Assembly: GCF_013141865.1 (NCBI RefSeq)
Contig: NZ_RCST01000001.1
Coordinates: 3,410,001 to 3,474,000, forward strand
Reading direction: 5' to 3'
DNA: 64,000 nucleotides
From: Methylomonas sp. ZR1
Lineage (GTDB): Bacteria; Pseudomonadota; Gammaproteobacteria; Methylococcales; Methylomonadaceae
Position numbers and translations under genes: made by a program. Below the pieces are notes generated by a model, which was given only the letters and a program-made list of their open reading frames with translations, had not been told where the DNA came from and did not search any database. This document shows positions 1 to 13,012 of this stretch, piece after piece. Positions within the stretch are counted from its first letter, which is position 1. Every line of letters starts with the position of its first letter.

Positions 1-477
1 ATTCAACAGCTCCCGAATTTCCATTTCAACCAGCTCAATCAACTCAGCGTCATCTACCATATCGGCCTTGTTCAAGAACACAACAATGTAAGGCACACCG
101 ACTTGACGTGACAACAGAATGTGCTCGCGCGTTTGTGGCATAGGACCGTCCGCAGCAGAGCAAACCAAAATCGCGCCATCCATTTGGGCAGCACCGGTAA
201 TCATGTTTTTAACGTAGTCAGCGTGACCAGGGCAGTCAACGTGGGCATAGTGGCGGTTGGCTGATTCGTACTCTACGTGTGACGTAGAAATGGTTATACC
301 GCGCGCACGTTCTTCCGGGGCGTTGTCGATTTGATCAAAAGCCTTAACTTCGCCGCCTTGCAGCTCCGCCATGACTTTTGTTAATGCCGCTGTCAATGTG
401 GTTTTACCGTGGTCAACGTGACCAATAGTGCCTACGTTTACGTGCGGTTTCTTTCTTTCAAATTTTTCTTTAGCCAT
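1..477 (-). CDS. tuf: Elongation factor Tu, first copy (N-terminal part only)
   Basis: This is the N-terminal 159 codons of EF-Tu, the GTPase that carries aminoacyl-tRNA to the ribosome. The window edge cuts off the rest. The ATG is at 475-477, followed by [20 protein letters not shown] and the P-loop [11 protein letters not shown]; the DCPGHADY and NKADM GTP-binding motifs are also present. It lies 26 bp downstream of fusA as the last gene of the rpsL-rpsG-fusA-tuf (str) operon. Its sequence matches positions 16206-16682 of the second tuf copy base for base as far as I can compare, and the similarity stops just upstream of the start codon. This fits gene conversion between duplicated tuf genes, which is common in gammaproteobacteria. 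Confidence 0.97.
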   Translation of the reverse strand, partial: MAKEKFERKKPHVNVGTIGHVDHGKTTLTAALTKVMAELQGGEVKAFDQIDNAPEERARGITISTSHVEYESANRHYAHVDCPGHADYVKNMITGAAQMDGAILVCSAADGPMPQTREHILLSRQVGVPYIVVFLNKADMVDDAELIELVEMEIRELLN

Positions 478-503
478 GATTCAATACCTGATATGTAAAA
501 AAT

Positions 504-2597
504 TTAAGATACTTTTCTAATAATCGCTTCCGCAATGCTTGCAGGTGCTTCGTTATATCTTTCAAACTGCATACTGTACGTTGCTCTGCCCTGAGTCGCC
601 GACCTAAGATCCGTGGCATAACCGAACATTTCGGCAAGAGGGACTTCGCACTCTATTACCTTTCCGGCCGGAACATCTTCCATTCCATGAATGACACCTC
701 TCCGTCGATTAATGTCACCCACTACCTCACCCATATAATCCTCGGGCGTTACCACCTCGACTTTCATAATAGGTTCAAGCAACGCAGGATTTGCAGTCTT
801 AGCCCCATCCCTGAAACACATAGATCCTGCTATCTTGAAAGCCATTTCATTCGAATCGACATCATGATATGAACCATCGAATAAACTAACCTTTACATCA
901 ACAACCGGAAAACCTGCCAAAACGCCATTTTCCATTTGCTCTTGCACACCCTTGTCTATGGCCGGGATATACTCCTTGGGAATAGCACCGCCAACCAACT
1001 CACTCACAAATTCATAACCCGTGCCCGGCTCTTTTGGCTCCAACCGGAGCCATACATGCCCGTATTGACCCTTGCCTCCAGATTGCCTGATGAATTTTCC
1101 TTCGCATTCCACAGCACGCTTTATAGTTTCCCTATAAGCAACTTGGGGAGCCCCAACATTTGCGGCAACATTAAACTCTCTTCTCATCCGGTCAACGATA
1201 ATTTCAAGATGCAATTCGCCCATTCCTGAAATTATTGTCTGACCCGACTCAGGGTCGCTACCCACTCTAAAGGACGGGTCTTCTTGCGCAAGCTTAGCTA
1301 GCGCAGCGCCCATTTTATCTTGATCAGCTTTTGTCCTAGGCTCAACAGCAACAGCAATTACAGGCTCAGGAAACTCCATTTTCTCAAGCAGAATTGGCTT
1401 TTCAATATCACAAAGAGTATCACCAGTGGTGACGTCTTTCAGCCCGATCAGCGCAGCGATCTCGCCAGCCCTCACCTCATTGATTTCGACGCGACTATTG
1501 GCGTGCATCTGAACAATGCGTCCAATTCTTTCTTTTTTACCTTTACCGACATTTAAAACCGCATCTCCAGACTTTACCAAACCGGAGTAAACCCTAAAAA
1601 ATGTCAAGGTCCCAACAAATGGGTCAGTGGCTATTTTAAATGCTAACGCTGAGAAGGACTCATCATCAGAAGCACCACGAGTCGAACTAATGCCAGCATC
1701 TGACAGACCTTCTACGGGCTTTATATCGAGAGGGGATGGCAAAAAATCAATCACACCATCAAGAACACACTGCACACCTTTGTTCTTAAAGGCCGACCCA
1801 CAATAAGCCGGAACCAACTTATTCTGCAGAACCTGCGCCCTTATACCCAGTTTTATTTCTTCGTTTGTCAAAACACCTTTTTCAAGATATTTATCCATTA
1901 ATTCTTCGGACGCATCTGCAGCGGCTTCAATTATTCGCTCGCGCCAATTTACAGCAGATTCTTCCATTTCTACTGGAATTTCCGTTTCCGTAAAACTCAC
2001 ACCCATGTTGGCATCTTCCCAATAGATTGCCTTCATTTTCAGCAAATCTACAACGCCTTTAAAGCCCTCTTCCGCCCCGATCGGCAACTGCATTGGGATT
2101 ACATTGCTACCAAGCCGAGATTTAATTTGCTCAACAACGCGCAAAAAATTTGCGCCGGAACGATCCATCTTGTTTACAAATGCCAGCCTTGGCACATGGT
2201 ATTTGTTTGCCTGGCGCCAGACCGTTTCCGACTGAGGCTCCACCCCGCCCACAGCACAAAAAACAGCGCACGCACCATCCAAAACACGCAAAGACCGTTC
2301 CACTTCTATAGTGAAATCGACATGCCCAGGCGTATCTATAATATTGATTCGATGCTCCGGGTATTGTTTTTCCATCCCCAACCAGAAACACGTAGTCGCA
2401 GCAGAAGTAATTGTTATACCCCTCTCCTGCTCTTGCTCCATCCAATCCATTGTCGCAGCACCATCGTGGACCTCGCCCATCTTGTGCGAAACCCCGGTGT
2501 AAAACAGTATCCGCTCGGTCGTGGTTGTTTTTCCAGCATCTATATGCGCCATAATGCCTATATTACGATAACGCTCTATAGGCGTCTTACGAGCCAC
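504..2597 (-). CDS. fusA: Elongation factor G (GTG start)
   Basis: EF-G is the GTPase that drives ribosomal translocation and, with RRF, ribosome recycling. It has 697 residues, the normal length. The G domain shows [13 protein letters not shown] (G1), RGITITSAA (switch I), DTPGHVDF (G3) and NKMDRSGA (G4), followed by the usual domains II-V. The start codon is GTG (2595-2597) with only a weak GGGTAG upstream. The residues after it ([15 protein letters not shown]) align with other EF-G N-termini, so the GTG is credible. It is the third gene of the str operon, 24 bp after rpsG and 26 bp before tuf. Confidence 0.97.
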   Translation of the reverse strand: MARKTPIERYRNIGIMAHIDAGKTTTTERILFYTGVSHKMGEVHDGAATMDWMEQEQERGITITSAATTCFWLGMEKQYPEHRINIIDTPGHVDFTIEVERSLRVLDGACAVFCAVGGVEPQSETVWRQANKYHVPRLAFVNKMDRSGANFLRVVEQIKSRLGSNVIPMQLPIGAEEGFKGVVDLLKMKAIYWEDANMGVSFTETEIPVEMEESAVNWRERIIEAAADASEELMDKYLEKGVLTNEEIKLGIRAQVLQNKLVPAYCGSAFKNKGVQCVLDGVIDFLPSPLDIKPVEGLSDAGISSTRGASDDESFSALAFKIATDPFVGTLTFFRVYSGLVKSGDAVLNVGKGKKERIGRIVQMHANSRVEINEVRAGEIAALIGLKDVTTGDTLCDIEKPILLEKMEFPEPVIAVAVEPRTKADQDKMGAALAKLAQEDPSFRVGSDPESGQTIISGMGELHLEIIVDRMRREFNVAANVGAPQVAYRETIKRAVECEGKFIRQSGGKGQYGHVWLRLEPKEPGTGYEFVSELVGGAIPKEYIPAIDKGVQEQMENGVLAGFPVVDVKVSLFDGSYHDVDSNEMAFKIAGSMCFRDGAKTANPALLEPIMKVEVVTPEDYMGEVVGDINRRRGVIHGMEDVPAGKVIECEVPLAEMFGYATDLRSATQGRATYSMQFERYNEAPASIAEAIIRKVS

Positions 2598-2621
2598 AAC
2601 AACTACCCTGCTTAACTTTTC

Positions 2622-3092
2622 TTACCAGCGATAATGAGCAAACGCTTTATTAGCTTCAGCCATTCTATGCGTGTCTTCGCGTTTCTTTGCAGCCGCTCCT
2701 CGACCCTCAGAGGCATCCAACAACTCACCCGCCAACTTAGCCGCCATGGTTCTTTCGTTACGCTTACGCGCCGCATCAATCAACCAGCGCATCGACAGCG
2801 CCAACCTTCTGGCAGGACGCACTTCGACAGGCACCTGATAAGTAGCACCGCCAACCCGGCGCGACTTAACCTCAACACGCGGCTGAACGTTTTCCAGTGC
2901 TTTTGCAACCAAATCTAAAGATTCTTTATGACCCTTACCTTCAATAACGTCCAATGCACCGTAAACAATTTTCTCAGCGACAGACTTCTTACCATCCTCC
3001 ATAATCATGTTCATGAATTTTGACAGCATATCGCTACCAAAACGCGGATCTGGATTGATGACTCTTTTTGCAGCAACTCTTCTTCTTGACAT
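2622..3092 (-). CDS. rpsG: 30S ribosomal protein S7
   Basis: S7 has 156 residues. It nucleates assembly of the 30S head and contacts the 3' major domain of 16S rRNA near the decoding and exit sites. The N-terminus [20 protein letters not shown] and the internal [16 protein letters not shown] are typical of S7. The gene follows rpsL by 13 bp and precedes fusA by 24 bp. In E. coli S7 represses translation of this operon by binding the rpsL-rpsG intercistronic region. Here that gap is only 13 bp, so the E. coli-style control site cannot be fully present between the genes. Confidence 0.97.
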   Translation of the reverse strand: MSRRRVAAKRVINPDPRFGSDMLSKFMNMIMEDGKKSVAEKIVYGALDVIEGKGHKESLDLVAKALENVQPRVEVKSRRVGGATYQVPVEVRPARRLALSMRWLIDAARKRNERTMAAKLAGELLDASEGRGAAAKKREDTHRMAEANKAFAHYRW

Positions 3093-3105
3093 CTGTTATC
3101 AACCT

Positions 3106-3480
3106 TTATTTCTTAGGTCTTTTCGCGCCATACTTGGAGCGACCACATTTTCTATCCTTAACACCAGAAGTATCGAGACTCCCCCGAACCACGTGATAAC
3201 GCACACCAGGCAAATCTTTCACACGACCACCTCGAATCAGCACCACAGAGTGCTCCTGAAGATTGTGCCCTTCACCACCGATATAGCTACTTACTTCGGC
3301 TCCATTGGTCAGCCGCACCCTCGCAACCTTACGCAAAGCCGAGTTCGGCTTCTTCGGGGTTGTGGTGTAAACCCTGGTACAAACCCCGCGCCTTTGCGGA
3401 CAAGCCTCCAACGCCGGAACGTTAGTCTTTTCTATTTTTTTAGCACGAGGCTTACGGACCAATTGATTGATCGTGGCCAT
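3106..3480 (-). CDS. rpsL: 30S ribosomal protein S12
   Basis: S12 has 124 residues and sits at the decoding centre, where it governs accuracy. [15 protein letters not shown] at the N-terminus and [18 protein letters not shown] in the middle are diagnostic. The lysines equivalent to E. coli K42 and K87 (in PKKPNS and GGRVKDLPG) are both the wild-type residue, so no streptomycin-resistance substitution is visible. It is the first gene of the str operon, about 100 nt downstream of the strong promoter at 3586-3614. Confidence 0.97.
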   Translation of the reverse strand: MATINQLVRKPRAKKIEKTNVPALEACPQRRGVCTRVYTTTPKKPNSALRKVARVRLTNGAEVSSYIGGEGHNLQEHSVVLIRGGRVKDLPGVRYHVVRGSLDTSGVKDRKCGRSKYGAKRPKK

Positions 3481-3585
3481 TCTTAACTACTCCAAATATG
3501 CAATGTTTAATAAGCAATAAAGGAATCTGCGCGATCACAGATCAATACAGCTCCGCCCAAACCTATTGGCTGATGTGAGCAGAGC

Positions 3586-3614
3586 ATAATACCTTTACAA
3601 TAGACCTAGGTCAA
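3586..3614 (-). promoter_or_regulatory. Sigma70 promoter of the rpsL-rpsG-fusA-tuf operon
   Basis: Read on the minus strand, there is a -35 box TTGACC (3609-3614), a 17-bp spacer and a -10 box TATTAT (3586-3591). The predicted start of transcription is near 3579, about 100 nt upstream of the rpsL ATG at 3480. The -35 box lies only about 17 bp past the rpoC stop codon. No terminator is visible between rpoC and rpsL, so read-through from rpoBC is also possible. Confidence 0.8.
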
Positions 3615-3630
3615 GCGTTTTTAAGGTTCT

Positions 3631-6600
3631 CTACTCTACATTCAAAGCTTGTTTCAACGCTTCCTCCACATCGACCGCTTCAATGGTCTGGGTAGAAGCT
3701 TCTGAACCGGAACCAGAGTCCGCCGCTCTTCTCTTACGTCGTTGTTCATGGTAAGCCAAACCAGTACCCGCGGGTATGAGACGACCAACAATGACGTTCT
3801 CTTTTAAGCCATTCAAGCTATCGCTGATACCTCTTACCGCCGCATCTGTCAACACCCGAGTCGTCTCTTGGAACGACGCCGCCGAAATAAATGACTCGGT
3901 GGCCAACGATGCTTTCGTGATACCCAGCAACAAAGAATCGTAACTAGCCGGAATCTTACCTTCACGTTCAACTTGGTCGTTCACTAAGTTAATCATGGTA
4001 CGTTCGACCTGTTCTCCTTTGACGAAATCCGTGTCTCCAGAGGCGGTAATCTCGACTTTTCGGAGCATTTGGCGAATGATTGCCTCAATATGCTTGTCGT
4101 TGATTTTTACACCTTGCAGACGATATACATCTTGAATTTCTTTTACCAGATAGTCGGCCAATTCTTCGATACCGCGCAGTCTTAAAATATCATGCGGGGT
4201 CAGCTCACCTTCAGCGATGGTTTCGCCTTTATCAACAAACTCACCCTCGAATACGGTGATATGCCGCCACTTTGGAATTAAGGTTTCGTATTGCTCGCCT
4301 TCCGAATCCGTGATGATGACGCGCTGCTTACCCTTAGTTTCTTTACCAAAGGAGACCATACCGGTTGCCTCCGCCAAAATAGCAGGGTCTTTGGTTTTAC
4401 GCGCTTCAAACAAATCAGCAACCCGTGGCAAACCACCGGTAATATCCCTCGTTTTACTGGATTCTTGCGGAATTCTCGCTAAAACGTCACCAACCTTTAC
4501 TTCCCCTCCGTCCTTAACCCCAACGATAGCGCCCGCAGGTAAAAAGTATTGAGCTGGAATATCAGTACCCGGCAAATTGATTTGCCCACCTTGCTCATCA
4601 AGAAGACGAACCATAGGGCGCAACTCTTTACCGGCTGAGCTTCTTTGCTTAGGATCCGTAACCACTCGCGAGGTTAAGCCAGTGACATCATCTGACTGCT
4701 CTTGAACGGTGATCCCGTCCATGAAATCAATCAGCTGAATAAAACCGTCTACCTCGGTGATAACCGGGTGAGTATGCGGATCCCAGTTCACGATAATATC
4801 CCCAGCACTGACCGGGCTACCATCACCCACCGACAATACGGCACCGTAGGGAATTTTGTAACGCTCACGCTCACGACCGTAATCATCCATAACCCCAACC
4901 TCGCCAGACCGAGATACCGCAACAAGATTGCTCTCTCTGTTCTTGACGGTTTTTAGGTTATTGAGCTTTGCGGTACCGCTGGATTTAACTTGCACGTTGC
5001 TAACCGCAGCAGACCGCGAAGCAGCACCACCGATGTGGAAGGTCCGCATCGTCAGCTGAGTACCAGGTTCACCAATTGACTGTGCCGCCACAACGCCCAC
5101 GGCTTCACCGATGTTAACTAAATGACCGCGCCCTAAATCACGCCCGTAACATTTGGCACAAACACCTTGCCGCGATTCGCAAGTAATCACAGAGCGCACC
5201 AACATCTTGTCAACGCCGTTATCTTCCAGAACCGTGACCAAATTTTCGTCAATCATGGTGCCGGCAGGAATCAAAATATTATTGCCGGCGGGATCGGTTA
5301 CGTCTATCGCCGCGACTCTTCCCAACACGCGATCAGCCAAAGGCTCAACCACGTCCCCGCCTTCAATAATCGGCATCATGGTTAGACCGTTTTGTGTACC
5401 ACAATCAGATTCAGCAATCACCAAATCCTGTGCGACGTCGACCAAACGTCGAGTCAAATAACCCGAGTTAGCGGTTTTCAGCGCGGTATCCGCCAAGCCT
5501 TTGCGAGCACCGTGGGTTGAAATAAAGTACTGCAATACGTCCAAGCCTTCACGGAAGTTCGCAGTAATCGGCGTCTCAATAATGGAGCCATCCGGTTTAG
5601 CCATCAAACCCCGCATACCCGCCAACTGGCGAATCTGTGCGGCGGAACCCCGCGCACCGGACTCGGCCATCATAAAGATGGAGTTGAACGATTTTTGCTT
5701 TACATTCTCGCCTTTTGAGTTGACAACTTCGTCTTCACCCAAACCTTCCATCATTACTTTCGCGACCTGATCATTGGCGCGAGACCAAATATCAACGACC
5801 TTATTGTAACGCTCACCGTCCGTAACCAAACCGGAGGCGTACTGGTTTTGAATTTCATTAACCTCGGCGTCGGCGGAACGAATGATGTCGGCTTTCTTGA
5901 CGGGAATTTCCATGTCTTCGATACCGAAAGACACCCCGGAGCGCGTGGCATATTTAAATCCGAGGTACATGATCTTATCTGCCAACATCACGGTTTCTTT
6001 GATACCGAGATAGCGGTAGCTATAGTTGATCAGCCGGGAAATATTCTTCTTGGTCATGTCGACGTTGACCAATTCGTAAGGCATACCGTCCGGCACAATA
6101 CCCCAAACGATTGCGCGCCCTACCGTAGTTTTCTTTCTACTGACAATGGTTTCGAAGTCGCCTTCCGGAGTTTTCAATTTCTCGGTGACGCGCACTTCAA
6201 TTTTACTTTGCAATTCAACAGCTTTAGCGTCAAGCGCTAACATTACCTCTGACAAATCGCCAAATACACTACCCTCGCCTACCGCATTAATTTTCTCACG
6301 TGTAATGTAATACAAGCCCAAAACCACGTCCTGGGAGGGATTGATTACTGGCTCACCGTTGGCGGGAGATAAAATATTGTTAGTTGCCATCATCAAGGTA
6401 CGCGCTTCCAACTGCGCCTCGATAGACAACGGAATATGCACGGCCATTTGGTCGCCGTCGAAGTCGGCGTTGAACGCACTACAGACCAAGGGATGCAACT
6501 GAATGGCTTTACCTTCGATCAAAATCGGCTCAAATGCTTGAATACCTAATCTATGCAACGTCGGAGCACGGTTTAGTAATACCGGATGCTCACGAATTAC

Positions 6601-7842
6601 TTCTTCAAGAATATCCCATACTTCCGCACCTTCACGCTCCACCATTTTCTTGGCTGCTTTGATCGTCGTCGCTAAGCCACGCAATTGCAATTTGCTGAAT
6701 ATGAAAGGTTTAAACAACTCCAAAGCCATTTTTTTCGGCAAACCGCACTGATGGAGCCTTAATGTCGGCCCCACCACGATAACCGAACGACCGGAATAAT
6801 CGACGCGCTTGCCCAGCAGGTTTTGCCGGAAACGACCTTGCTTACCTTTGATCATATCGGCCAAAGATTTCAAAGGACGTCTGTTGCTACCGGTGATAGC
6901 ACGACCGCGGCGACCGTTATCCAACAATGCATCGACGGCCTCTTGCAGCATACGCTTTTCGTTGCGGACGATAATGTCCGGCGCATTCAAATCCAACAAA
7001 CGGGTCAAACGATTGTTTCGGTTAATCACCCGGCGATACAAATCGTTCAAATCGGACGTCGCGAAACGACCGCCATCCAGTGGCACCAATGGGCGCAACT
7101 CGGGCGGCAGCACTGGCAACACCGTCATAATCATCCATTCCGGACGATTGTTAGAAGCCAGCAAAGAATCAATAACTTTCAGACGTTTCGAATATTTTTT
7201 GATTTTGGTATCTGAATTCGTCGCGTTGATTTCTTCACGTAACGTGTTGATTTCTTCTTTTAAATCAATTGATTTGAGCAAATCATAGATTGCCTCGGCA
7301 CCCATTTTTGCAACGAAATCGTCGCCGTGTTCTTCAACGGCGTTCAAATATTCTTCGTCGGTCAGAAGCTGGCCTTTCTCCAACGGAGACATGCCCGGAT
7401 CGATCACGACGAATGTTTCGAAATACAACACCCGCTCTATCGAACGCAATGTCATATCCAACAGCAAAGCAATCCGGGAAGGCAGTGATTTCAGAAACCA
7501 AATATGCGCCACCGGGCTGGCCAAATCGATATGGCCCATTCGTTCGCGGCGAACTTTAGACAAGGTAACTTCGACGCCGCATTTTTCGCAGATGACGCCG
7601 CGATGCTTTAGGCGCTTGTATTTACCGCACAAGCACTCGTAATCGCTGATGGGTCCAAAAATCTTGGCGCAAAAAAGACCGTCACGTTCCGGTTTAAAGG
7701 TACGGTAATTGATTGTCTCAGGCTTTTTCACTTCACCATAAGACCATGAACGAATCATGTCAGGTGAAGCCAATCCAATCCGGATATTGTCAAAATCGTC
7801 TGTACGACCTTGACGTTTTAAGAAATTCATTAAATCTTTCAA
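3631..7842 (-). CDS. rpoC: RNA polymerase beta' subunit (TTG start)
   Basis: Catalytic beta' subunit of RNA polymerase, 1403 residues, close to the E. coli length. Seen in order: the N-terminal zinc ribbon [20 protein letters not shown], the active-site magnesium loop [12 protein letters not shown], and the second cysteine set [13 protein letters not shown]. The C-terminus ends LKQALNVE. The start codon is TTG (7840-7842). The following residues [10 protein letters not shown] align with the E. coli start (MKDLLKFLK), and a GAGG sits at a suitable distance upstream, so the TTG is preferred over the in-frame ATG four codons on. It lies 61 bp downstream of rpoB. Confidence 0.97.
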   Translation of the reverse strand: MKDLMNFLKRQGRTDDFDNIRIGLASPDMIRSWSYGEVKKPETINYRTFKPERDGLFCAKIFGPISDYECLCGKYKRLKHRGVICEKCGVEVTLSKVRRERMGHIDLASPVAHIWFLKSLPSRIALLLDMTLRSIERVLYFETFVVIDPGMSPLEKGQLLTDEEYLNAVEEHGDDFVAKMGAEAIYDLLKSIDLKEEINTLREEINATNSDTKIKKYSKRLKVIDSLLASNNRPEWMIMTVLPVLPPELRPLVPLDGGRFATSDLNDLYRRVINRNNRLTRLLDLNAPDIIVRNEKRMLQEAVDALLDNGRRGRAITGSNRRPLKSLADMIKGKQGRFRQNLLGKRVDYSGRSVIVVGPTLRLHQCGLPKKMALELFKPFIFSKLQLRGLATTIKAAKKMVEREGAEVWDILEEVIREHPVLLNRAPTLHRLGIQAFEPILIEGKAIQLHPLVCSAFNADFDGDQMAVHIPLSIEAQLEARTLMMATNNILSPANGEPVINPSQDVVLGLYYITREKINAVGEGSVFGDLSEVMLALDAKAVELQSKIEVRVTEKLKTPEGDFETIVSRKKTTVGRAIVWGIVPDGMPYELVNVDMTKKNISRLINYSYRYLGIKETVMLADKIMYLGFKYATRSGVSFGIEDMEIPVKKADIIRSADAEVNEIQNQYASGLVTDGERYNKVVDIWSRANDQVAKVMMEGLGEDEVVNSKGENVKQKSFNSIFMMAESGARGSAAQIRQLAGMRGLMAKPDGSIIETPITANFREGLDVLQYFISTHGARKGLADTALKTANSGYLTRRLVDVAQDLVIAESDCGTQNGLTMMPIIEGGDVVEPLADRVLGRVAAIDVTDPAGNNILIPAGTMIDENLVTVLEDNGVDKMLVRSVITCESRQGVCAKCYGRDLGRGHLVNIGEAVGVVAAQSIGEPGTQLTMRTFHIGGAASRSAAVSNVQVKSSGTAKLNNLKTVKNRESNLVAVSRSGEVGVMDDYGRERERYKIPYGAVLSVGDGSPVSAGDIIVNWDPHTHPVITEVDGFIQLIDFMDGITVQEQSDDVTGLTSRVVTDPKQRSSAGKELRPMVRLLDEQGGQINLPGTDIPAQYFLPAGAIVGVKDGGEVKVGDVLARIPQESSKTRDITGGLPRVADLFEARKTKDPAILAEATGMVSFGKETKGKQRVIITDSEGEQYETLIPKWRHITVFEGEFVDKGETIAEGELTPHDILRLRGIEELADYLVKEIQDVYRLQGVKINDKHIEAIIRQMLRKVEITASGDTDFVKGEQVERTMINLVNDQVEREGKIPASYDSLLLGITKASLATESFISAASFQETTRVLTDAAVRGISDSLNGLKENVIVGRLIPAGTGLAYHEQRRKRRAADSGSGSEASTQTIEAVDVEEALKQALNVE

Positions 7843-7903
7843 GAGCTTATCCTCTTTAAATGTTATCCGATACTGTCCAGAATCTATCTCGCAAAGAACA
7901 GAA

Positions 7904-10900
7904 TTAGTCTTGTTCCATTTCGATATTCACTGCCAGCGAACGAATCTCTTTCACTAAGACATTGAATGATTCCGGCATGCCGGCTTCCATTGAATGGTTG
8001 CCATCGACAATGTTTTTATACATTCTGGTTCTACCTGTCACGTCATCGGATTTGACAGTCAACATTTCTTGCAATGTGTACGCGGCGCCATAAGCTTCCA
8101 GGGCCCAGACCTCCATCTCACCAAAACGCTGACCACCGAATTGCGCTTTACCACCCAACGGTTGCTGCGTTACCAAACTGTAAGGGCCGGTCGAACGCGC
8201 ATGCATTTTGTCGTCCACCAAGTGATTCAGTTTCAGCATATACATGTAACCCACAGTAACTTCACGCTCAAACGGTTCGCCTGTTAGGCCATCGTACAGT
8301 ACGGTTTGCCCGTGCTCCGGTAAATCGGCCAAACGCAACATGGTACGAATATCTTCTTCCGAAGCCCCGTCGAAGACTGGGGTCGCCATCGGTACACCGG
8401 CAACCAAGTTGACCGCCATCTCTAGAATTTCTTTATCGGTAAACGAATTCAGATCTTCCTTTCGGCCGCTGCAATTGTAAATTTTCTCCATGAAACCACG
8501 TATTTCCGCGACTTTTGCTTGAGCTTCCAGCATCTTACCGATTTTGATACCTAAGCCTTTAGATGCCCAACCCAAATGCGTTTCCAACACCTGACCAACG
8601 TTCATCCGCGATGGTACGCCAAGAGGATTTAACAAAATGTCGACGGGGTTACCGTCAGCGGTATACGGCATGTCTTCAATCGGCACGATTTGGGAGATAA
8701 CACCCTTGTTACCGTGACGACCGGCCATCTTATCGCCCGGCTGAATACGTTTTTTAACAGCCAAATAAACTTTGACCATCTTCAACACACCCGGCGCCAA
8801 GTCGTCGCCCATGGTGATTTTTTTCTTTTTCTGCTCGAAACGCTCGTCGAACTCTTTACGTTGCTGCTCGACATGCTCGGCAACGGTCTCCAATTGCACG
8901 TTGACATCTTCGTCTTGTGTGCGGATTTTCAACAACTCGGAAGGCACCAAGCCATCCAGATAATCAGCGGTAATTTCTTCGCCTTTTTTCAAACCATTCG
9001 GACCCTTTTCGGCTTTTTTACCCGCTAACAAGGTTTTTACCCGAGCGAAAATATCGTGCTCGACGATTTTCAGCTGGTCATCCAAGTCTTTCCGGTAACG
9101 CTTGATTTCCGCATCTTCGATTTCCAGGGCTCGCTTGTCTTTTTTCACACCATCACGAGTGAAAACCTGAACATCGATCACAGTACCGCGCACGTTGCCC
9201 GGCACACGTAGCGACGTGTCTTTCACATCGGCTGCTTTTTCGCCGAAGATGGCTCTCAGCAATTTCTCTTCTGGCGTTAATTGCGTTTCACCTTTCGGCG
9301 TCACTTTACCCACTAGAATGTCGCCGCCTTTCACTTCCGCACCGACGTATACAATCCCGGATTCATCCAATTTGGATAAGGCTTCTTCACTAACGTTTGG
9401 AATGTCCGCGGTAATCTCTTCCGGACTGTGCTTGGTTTCGCGAGCGACGCAAGTTTTTTCTTCGATATGAATAGTGGTAAAACGATCTTCTTTTACCACA
9501 CGCTCGGACACCAAAATCGAGTCTTCAAAGTTATAGCCATTCCAGGGCATGAATGCTATCAGCATGTTTTGACCCAAGGCCAATTCGCCGATGTCGGTCG
9601 AGGGACCGTCCGCCAGAATATCACCGGCTCTGACGATGTCGCCGAGTTTAACCAGTGGTTTTTGGTTGATACAGGTGTTTTGGTTAGAACGGGTATATTT
9701 AATCAAGTTGTAAATATCCACGCCTGGCACACCCGCAACGGTCTCTTCGTCATTCGCACGTACTACGATACGCCCCGCATCAACCGCTTCGATACGACCG
9801 CCACGAGTTGCTACCACGGTTACACCCGAGTCTTTCGCGACGACACGCTCCATACCGGTGCCAACCAAAGGCTTCTCTGCACGTAAAGTGGGAACCGCTT
9901 GACGTTGCATGTTCGAACCCATCAACGCCCGGTTCGCGTCGTCGTGTTCCAAGAACGGAATGATAGATGCTGCCACGGATACGATCTGCTTGGACGATAC
10001 GTCCATATATTGCACGGTTTCGGACGAAGCCAAGGTGAATTCGTCTTTGTAACGGCAAGACACCAAGCCTTCAACCAATTTACCGTTTTCGTCAACCGCC
10101 ACGCTGGACTGCGCGATAACGTATTCGCCTTCTTCGATTGCGGAAATGTAATCGACCTGATCGGTTACTTTACCGTCGACCACTTTCCGGTACGGAGTTT
10201 CCAAGAAGCCGTATTCGTTGGTTCTGGCGTAGACAGACAATGAGTTAATCAAACCAATGTTCGGCCCCTCTGGCGTTTCGATAGGGCAAACTCGACCATA
10301 GTGAGTGGTATGAACGTCACGAACCTCGAACCCGGCACGTTCTCTGGCTAAACCGCCAGGACCCAGTGCCGAAACTCGGCGTTTGTGGGTAACTTGCGAT
10401 AACGGATTGTTTTGGTCCATAAATTGCGACAACTGGCTGGAACCAAAGAATTCCTTGACTGCCGCAGAAACAGGTTTAGCGTTGATGATTTCCTGCGGCA
10501 TATAGCCCTCAGAATCCGCCAAGGTCAAACGCTCTCTGACAGCCCGTTCGACTCGAACCAAACCGATGCGGAACTGGTTTTCGATCATTTCGCCAACAGA
10601 TCGTACACGCCTGTTACCCAAATGGTCGATATCGTCCACGGTACCGTTACCATTTCTGATTTTGATCAGTTCTTTCAAAACATCGATGATGTCTTCTTTG
10701 CTTAGCGTGCCAGGGCCTTCGGTTTCTTCACGTCCCAATCGACGATTGAATTTCATCCGGCCAACGGCGGATAGGTCGTAACGTTCGTCGGTAAAGAACA
10801 GGTTTTCGAATAGGTTTTCCGCAGACTCTACGGTAGGCGGCTCGCCAGGACGCATCATTCTGTAGATTTCCACCAATGCTTCCAAGCGATTTGTGGTGGT

Positions 10901-11980
10901 ATCCAAACGCATCGAATTGGAAATGTAAGGTCCTCTATCCAAATCGTTAACATACAGTGTATCGATCTCGCGAACACCCGCATCGATCAACTTCTGTAAT
11001 AAATTGTCGGTGATCTCGTCATTAACGCTGGCCAACAACTCGCCGGTGGATGTATCGACAACATTGTGGCCTAGAATTTTTCCGTACAAATAGTCCCTAG
11101 GCACTTCGATTTCAGTGACACCGGATTTTTCCAGTTGGCGAACATGTTTGGCAGTAATTCTGCGCCCCTCTTCGATAACGACGCTACCGTCGTGCTTAAT
11201 ATCGAAAACAGCCATTTCACCGCGCAACCTATCCGGGATCACGTGAAACATTAATTTTTCGGCGCTCAATGAGAACTTATTGGTTTCGAAGAAAATTTTG
11301 ATCATTTCTTCGTTTTCATATCCCAAAGCCCGTAACAAAATAGTCGCCGGAATTTTTCTCCGTCTGTCTATACGCACGTAAACGGCGTCTTTATGATCAA
11401 ATTCGAAATCCAACCATGAACCACGATAAGGAATTACCCGTGCGTTGAACAGCAACTTACCGGACGAATGGGTTTTACCTTTGTCATGGTCGTAAAATAC
11501 ACCGGGCGATCTGTGCAACTGCGACACAATGACCCGTTCAGTGCCGTTAATCACGAACGTACCGTTGTCGGTCATCAGAGGCAGCTCACCCATGTAAACT
11601 TCCTGCTCTCTAATATCCTTAACGACCTTGGTATTAGCAGGCGCGTCTTTATCATAAATAACTAGACGCACTAAAACACGCAACGGCGCTGAAAATGTAG
11701 CGCCGCGCTGTTGACACTCTCTTACATCGAATGCGGGTTCCCCCAAGCGATATTTAACATACTCCAATACGGCATAGCCGGAATGACTTACTACCGGAAA
11801 AACACTGGAGAATGCGGCATGCAGCCCTTGATTGCGCCGTTTATCCGGATCTATGCCGGACTGCAAAAAATTTGCATACGAATCAATTTGTGTTGCCAAA
11901 AGATAGGGAACTTCCAATACTTCGGAACCCTTCCCAAAATTATTACGGATACGCTTTTTTTCGGTAAAAGAATAGGCCAT
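7904..11980 (-). CDS. rpoB: RNA polymerase beta subunit
   Basis: Beta subunit of RNA polymerase, 1358 residues, full length for a gammaproteobacterium. The N-terminus is [17 protein letters not shown]. The rifampicin-binding region reads [20 protein letters not shown] followed by [11 protein letters not shown], with the E. coli D516, H526 and S531 positions unchanged, so no resistance change is visible. The C-terminal ends ... [12 protein letters not shown]. It is co-transcribed with rplL upstream through an attenuator-like hairpin (12018-12063) and with rpoC downstream. Confidence 0.97.
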   Translation of the reverse strand: MAYSFTEKKRIRNNFGKGSEVLEVPYLLATQIDSYANFLQSGIDPDKRRNQGLHAAFSSVFPVVSHSGYAVLEYVKYRLGEPAFDVRECQQRGATFSAPLRVLVRLVIYDKDAPANTKVVKDIREQEVYMGELPLMTDNGTFVINGTERVIVSQLHRSPGVFYDHDKGKTHSSGKLLFNARVIPYRGSWLDFEFDHKDAVYVRIDRRRKIPATILLRALGYENEEMIKIFFETNKFSLSAEKLMFHVIPDRLRGEMAVFDIKHDGSVVIEEGRRITAKHVRQLEKSGVTEIEVPRDYLYGKILGHNVVDTSTGELLASVNDEITDNLLQKLIDAGVREIDTLYVNDLDRGPYISNSMRLDTTTNRLEALVEIYRMMRPGEPPTVESAENLFENLFFTDERYDLSAVGRMKFNRRLGREETEGPGTLSKEDIIDVLKELIKIRNGNGTVDDIDHLGNRRVRSVGEMIENQFRIGLVRVERAVRERLTLADSEGYMPQEIINAKPVSAAVKEFFGSSQLSQFMDQNNPLSQVTHKRRVSALGPGGLARERAGFEVRDVHTTHYGRVCPIETPEGPNIGLINSLSVYARTNEYGFLETPYRKVVDGKVTDQVDYISAIEEGEYVIAQSSVAVDENGKLVEGLVSCRYKDEFTLASSETVQYMDVSSKQIVSVAASIIPFLEHDDANRALMGSNMQRQAVPTLRAEKPLVGTGMERVVAKDSGVTVVATRGGRIEAVDAGRIVVRANDEETVAGVPGVDIYNLIKYTRSNQNTCINQKPLVKLGDIVRAGDILADGPSTDIGELALGQNMLIAFMPWNGYNFEDSILVSERVVKEDRFTTIHIEEKTCVARETKHSPEEITADIPNVSEEALSKLDESGIVYVGAEVKGGDILVGKVTPKGETQLTPEEKLLRAIFGEKAADVKDTSLRVPGNVRGTVIDVQVFTRDGVKKDKRALEIEDAEIKRYRKDLDDQLKIVEHDIFARVKTLLAGKKAEKGPNGLKKGEEITADYLDGLVPSELLKIRTQDEDVNVQLETVAEHVEQQRKEFDERFEQKKKKITMGDDLAPGVLKMVKVYLAVKKRIQPGDKMAGRHGNKGVISQIVPIEDMPYTADGNPVDILLNPLGVPSRMNVGQVLETHLGWASKGLGIKIGKMLEAQAKVAEIRGFMEKIYNCSGRKEDLNSFTDKEILEMAVNLVAGVPMATPVFDGASEEDIRTMLRLADLPEHGQTVLYDGLTGEPFEREVTVGYMYMLKLNHLVDDKMHARSTGPYSLVTQQPLGGKAQFGGQRFGEMEVWALEAYGAAYTLQEMLTVKSDDVTGRTRMYKNIVDGNHSMEAGMPESFNVLVKEIRSLAVNIEMEQD

Positions 11981-12017
11981 ATTGCTTCTATACCTTCGTC
12001 GTCAGAGATTATTTACT

Positions 12018-12063
12018 ACTGTTTTAGAAACAGTAAAAGGCCGACGGCAAAATGCCGTCAGCC
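12018..12063 (-). terminator. Attenuator-type hairpins between rplL and rpoB
   Basis: On the minus strand an 11-bp stem (12039-12063, arms GGCTGACGGCA and TGCCGTCGGCC, one G-U pair, 3-nt loop) is followed by TTTT. A second 7-bp hairpin follows at 12018-12034 (ACTGTTT/AAACAGT). In E. coli an rplL-rpoB attenuator and RNase III site lower rpoBC expression relative to L7/L12. The same position and a short U-tract suggest a partial terminator with the same role here. Confidence 0.75.
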
Positions 12064-12102
12064 CGGTTTGATAGGCTTATGCCTGGTATGCAGTCAAGAT
12101 GC

Positions 12103-12471
12103 TTATTTGATTTCGGCAGTTGCGCCAGCTTCTTCAAGCTCTTTTTTCGCCGCTTCGGCTTCGGCTTTGTTGACACCTTCTTTAACAGTAGTAGGTGCGC
12201 CTTCAACAGCGTCTTTCGCTTCTTTCAAGCCCAAGCCTGTCAAACCGCGAACAGCTTTAATAACCGCTACTTTGTTTTCGCCGAAACCGGTCAAGATAAC
12301 ATCGAACTCGGTTTGCTCTTCAACAACAGCCGCCGCTACAGGAGCTGCAACCGCTACTGCCGCAGCAGCAGAAACGCCAAACTTTTCTTCCATCGCTGAA
12401 ATCAGATCAACGATTTCCATCACAGTCATGTTAGAGACTGCTTCCAAGATGTCTTGTTGTGAAATTGCCAT
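12103..12471 (-). CDS. rplL: 50S ribosomal protein L7/L12
   Basis: L7/L12 has 122 residues and is the multicopy stalk protein that recruits and stimulates translational GTPases. It has an N-terminal dimerisation helix ([20 protein letters not shown]), an Ala/Val-rich hinge, and a C-terminal domain with [15 protein letters not shown] and [11 protein letters not shown] motifs. It lies 46 bp downstream of rplJ. L12 dimers bind L10, so the two are made together. Confidence 0.96.
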   Translation of the reverse strand: MAISQQDILEAVSNMTVMEIVDLISAMEEKFGVSAAAAVAVAAPVAAAVVEEQTEFDVILTGFGENKVAVIKAVRGLTGLGLKEAKDAVEGAPTTVKEGVNKAEAEAAKKELEEAGATAEIK

Positions 12472-12517
12472 TGTATATTCCTCTAAAATTAATGAGTTTT
12501 AACTGGTTAACGCGAGA

Positions 12518-13012
12518 TTATGCCGCTTCTTTCTCGTCTCTGATTGCAGCCAGAGTACGTGCGAGTTTCTCAACCGGTGCTTTCATGACCGACATCAGCA
12601 TGCTGATACCTTGGTCACGGGTTGGCAATCTTGCCAATCTATCCAACTCCGATCCGTCAAAAGCCTGACCACCGATTGCCACTACTTTCGCGATCAGTTT
12701 GTTATGGCCCTTGGAGAATTCGCTGATGAGCCGTGCAGCGCAGCCTGGATCTTCCATGGAAAATGCCAGTATTAAAGGACCGACCAGCCCTTCCTGCATA
12801 CATTCAAACTCAGTCCCAGCGACAGCACGTTTAGCCAGTGTATTTTTGACTACGCGCAAATAAACGCCCGTTTCTCTCGCGGTTTTACGCAGTTCCGTCA
12901 ATTCGGTAACTGTCAGACCCCGATATTCCGCAGCGATCGCGGAATGGGCTTTAGCGGCGAATTCAGCAACTTCCTCTACGACAACTTTTTTGCTATCTAA
13001 ATTGAGTGCCAC
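12518..13012 (-). CDS. rplJ: 50S ribosomal protein L10 (GTG start)
   Basis: L10 anchors the L7/L12 dimers to the 50S stalk. I place the start at the GTG 13010-13012, giving 164 residues beginning MALNLDSKKVVVEEVAEFA, which matches the family length. A strong GGAGGT lies four bases upstream. The open frame extends about 16 codons further, but that part belongs to the regulatory leader. L10 with L12 normally represses translation of rplJL by binding the leader. Confidence 0.93.
   Translation of the reverse strand: MALNLDSKKVVVEEVAEFAAKAHSAIAAEYRGLTVTELTELRKTARETGVYLRVVKNTLAKRAVAGTEFECMQEGLVGPLILAFSMEDPGCAARLISEFSKGHNKLIAKVVAIGGQAFDGSELDRLARLPTRDQGISMLMSVMKAPVEKLARTLAAIRDEKEAA

Noticed and set aside
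3595..3630. Terminator between rpoC and rpsL
   Set aside because: Only the short palindrome GACCTAGGTC is present, with no T-tract; it overlaps the -35 region of the str promoter.
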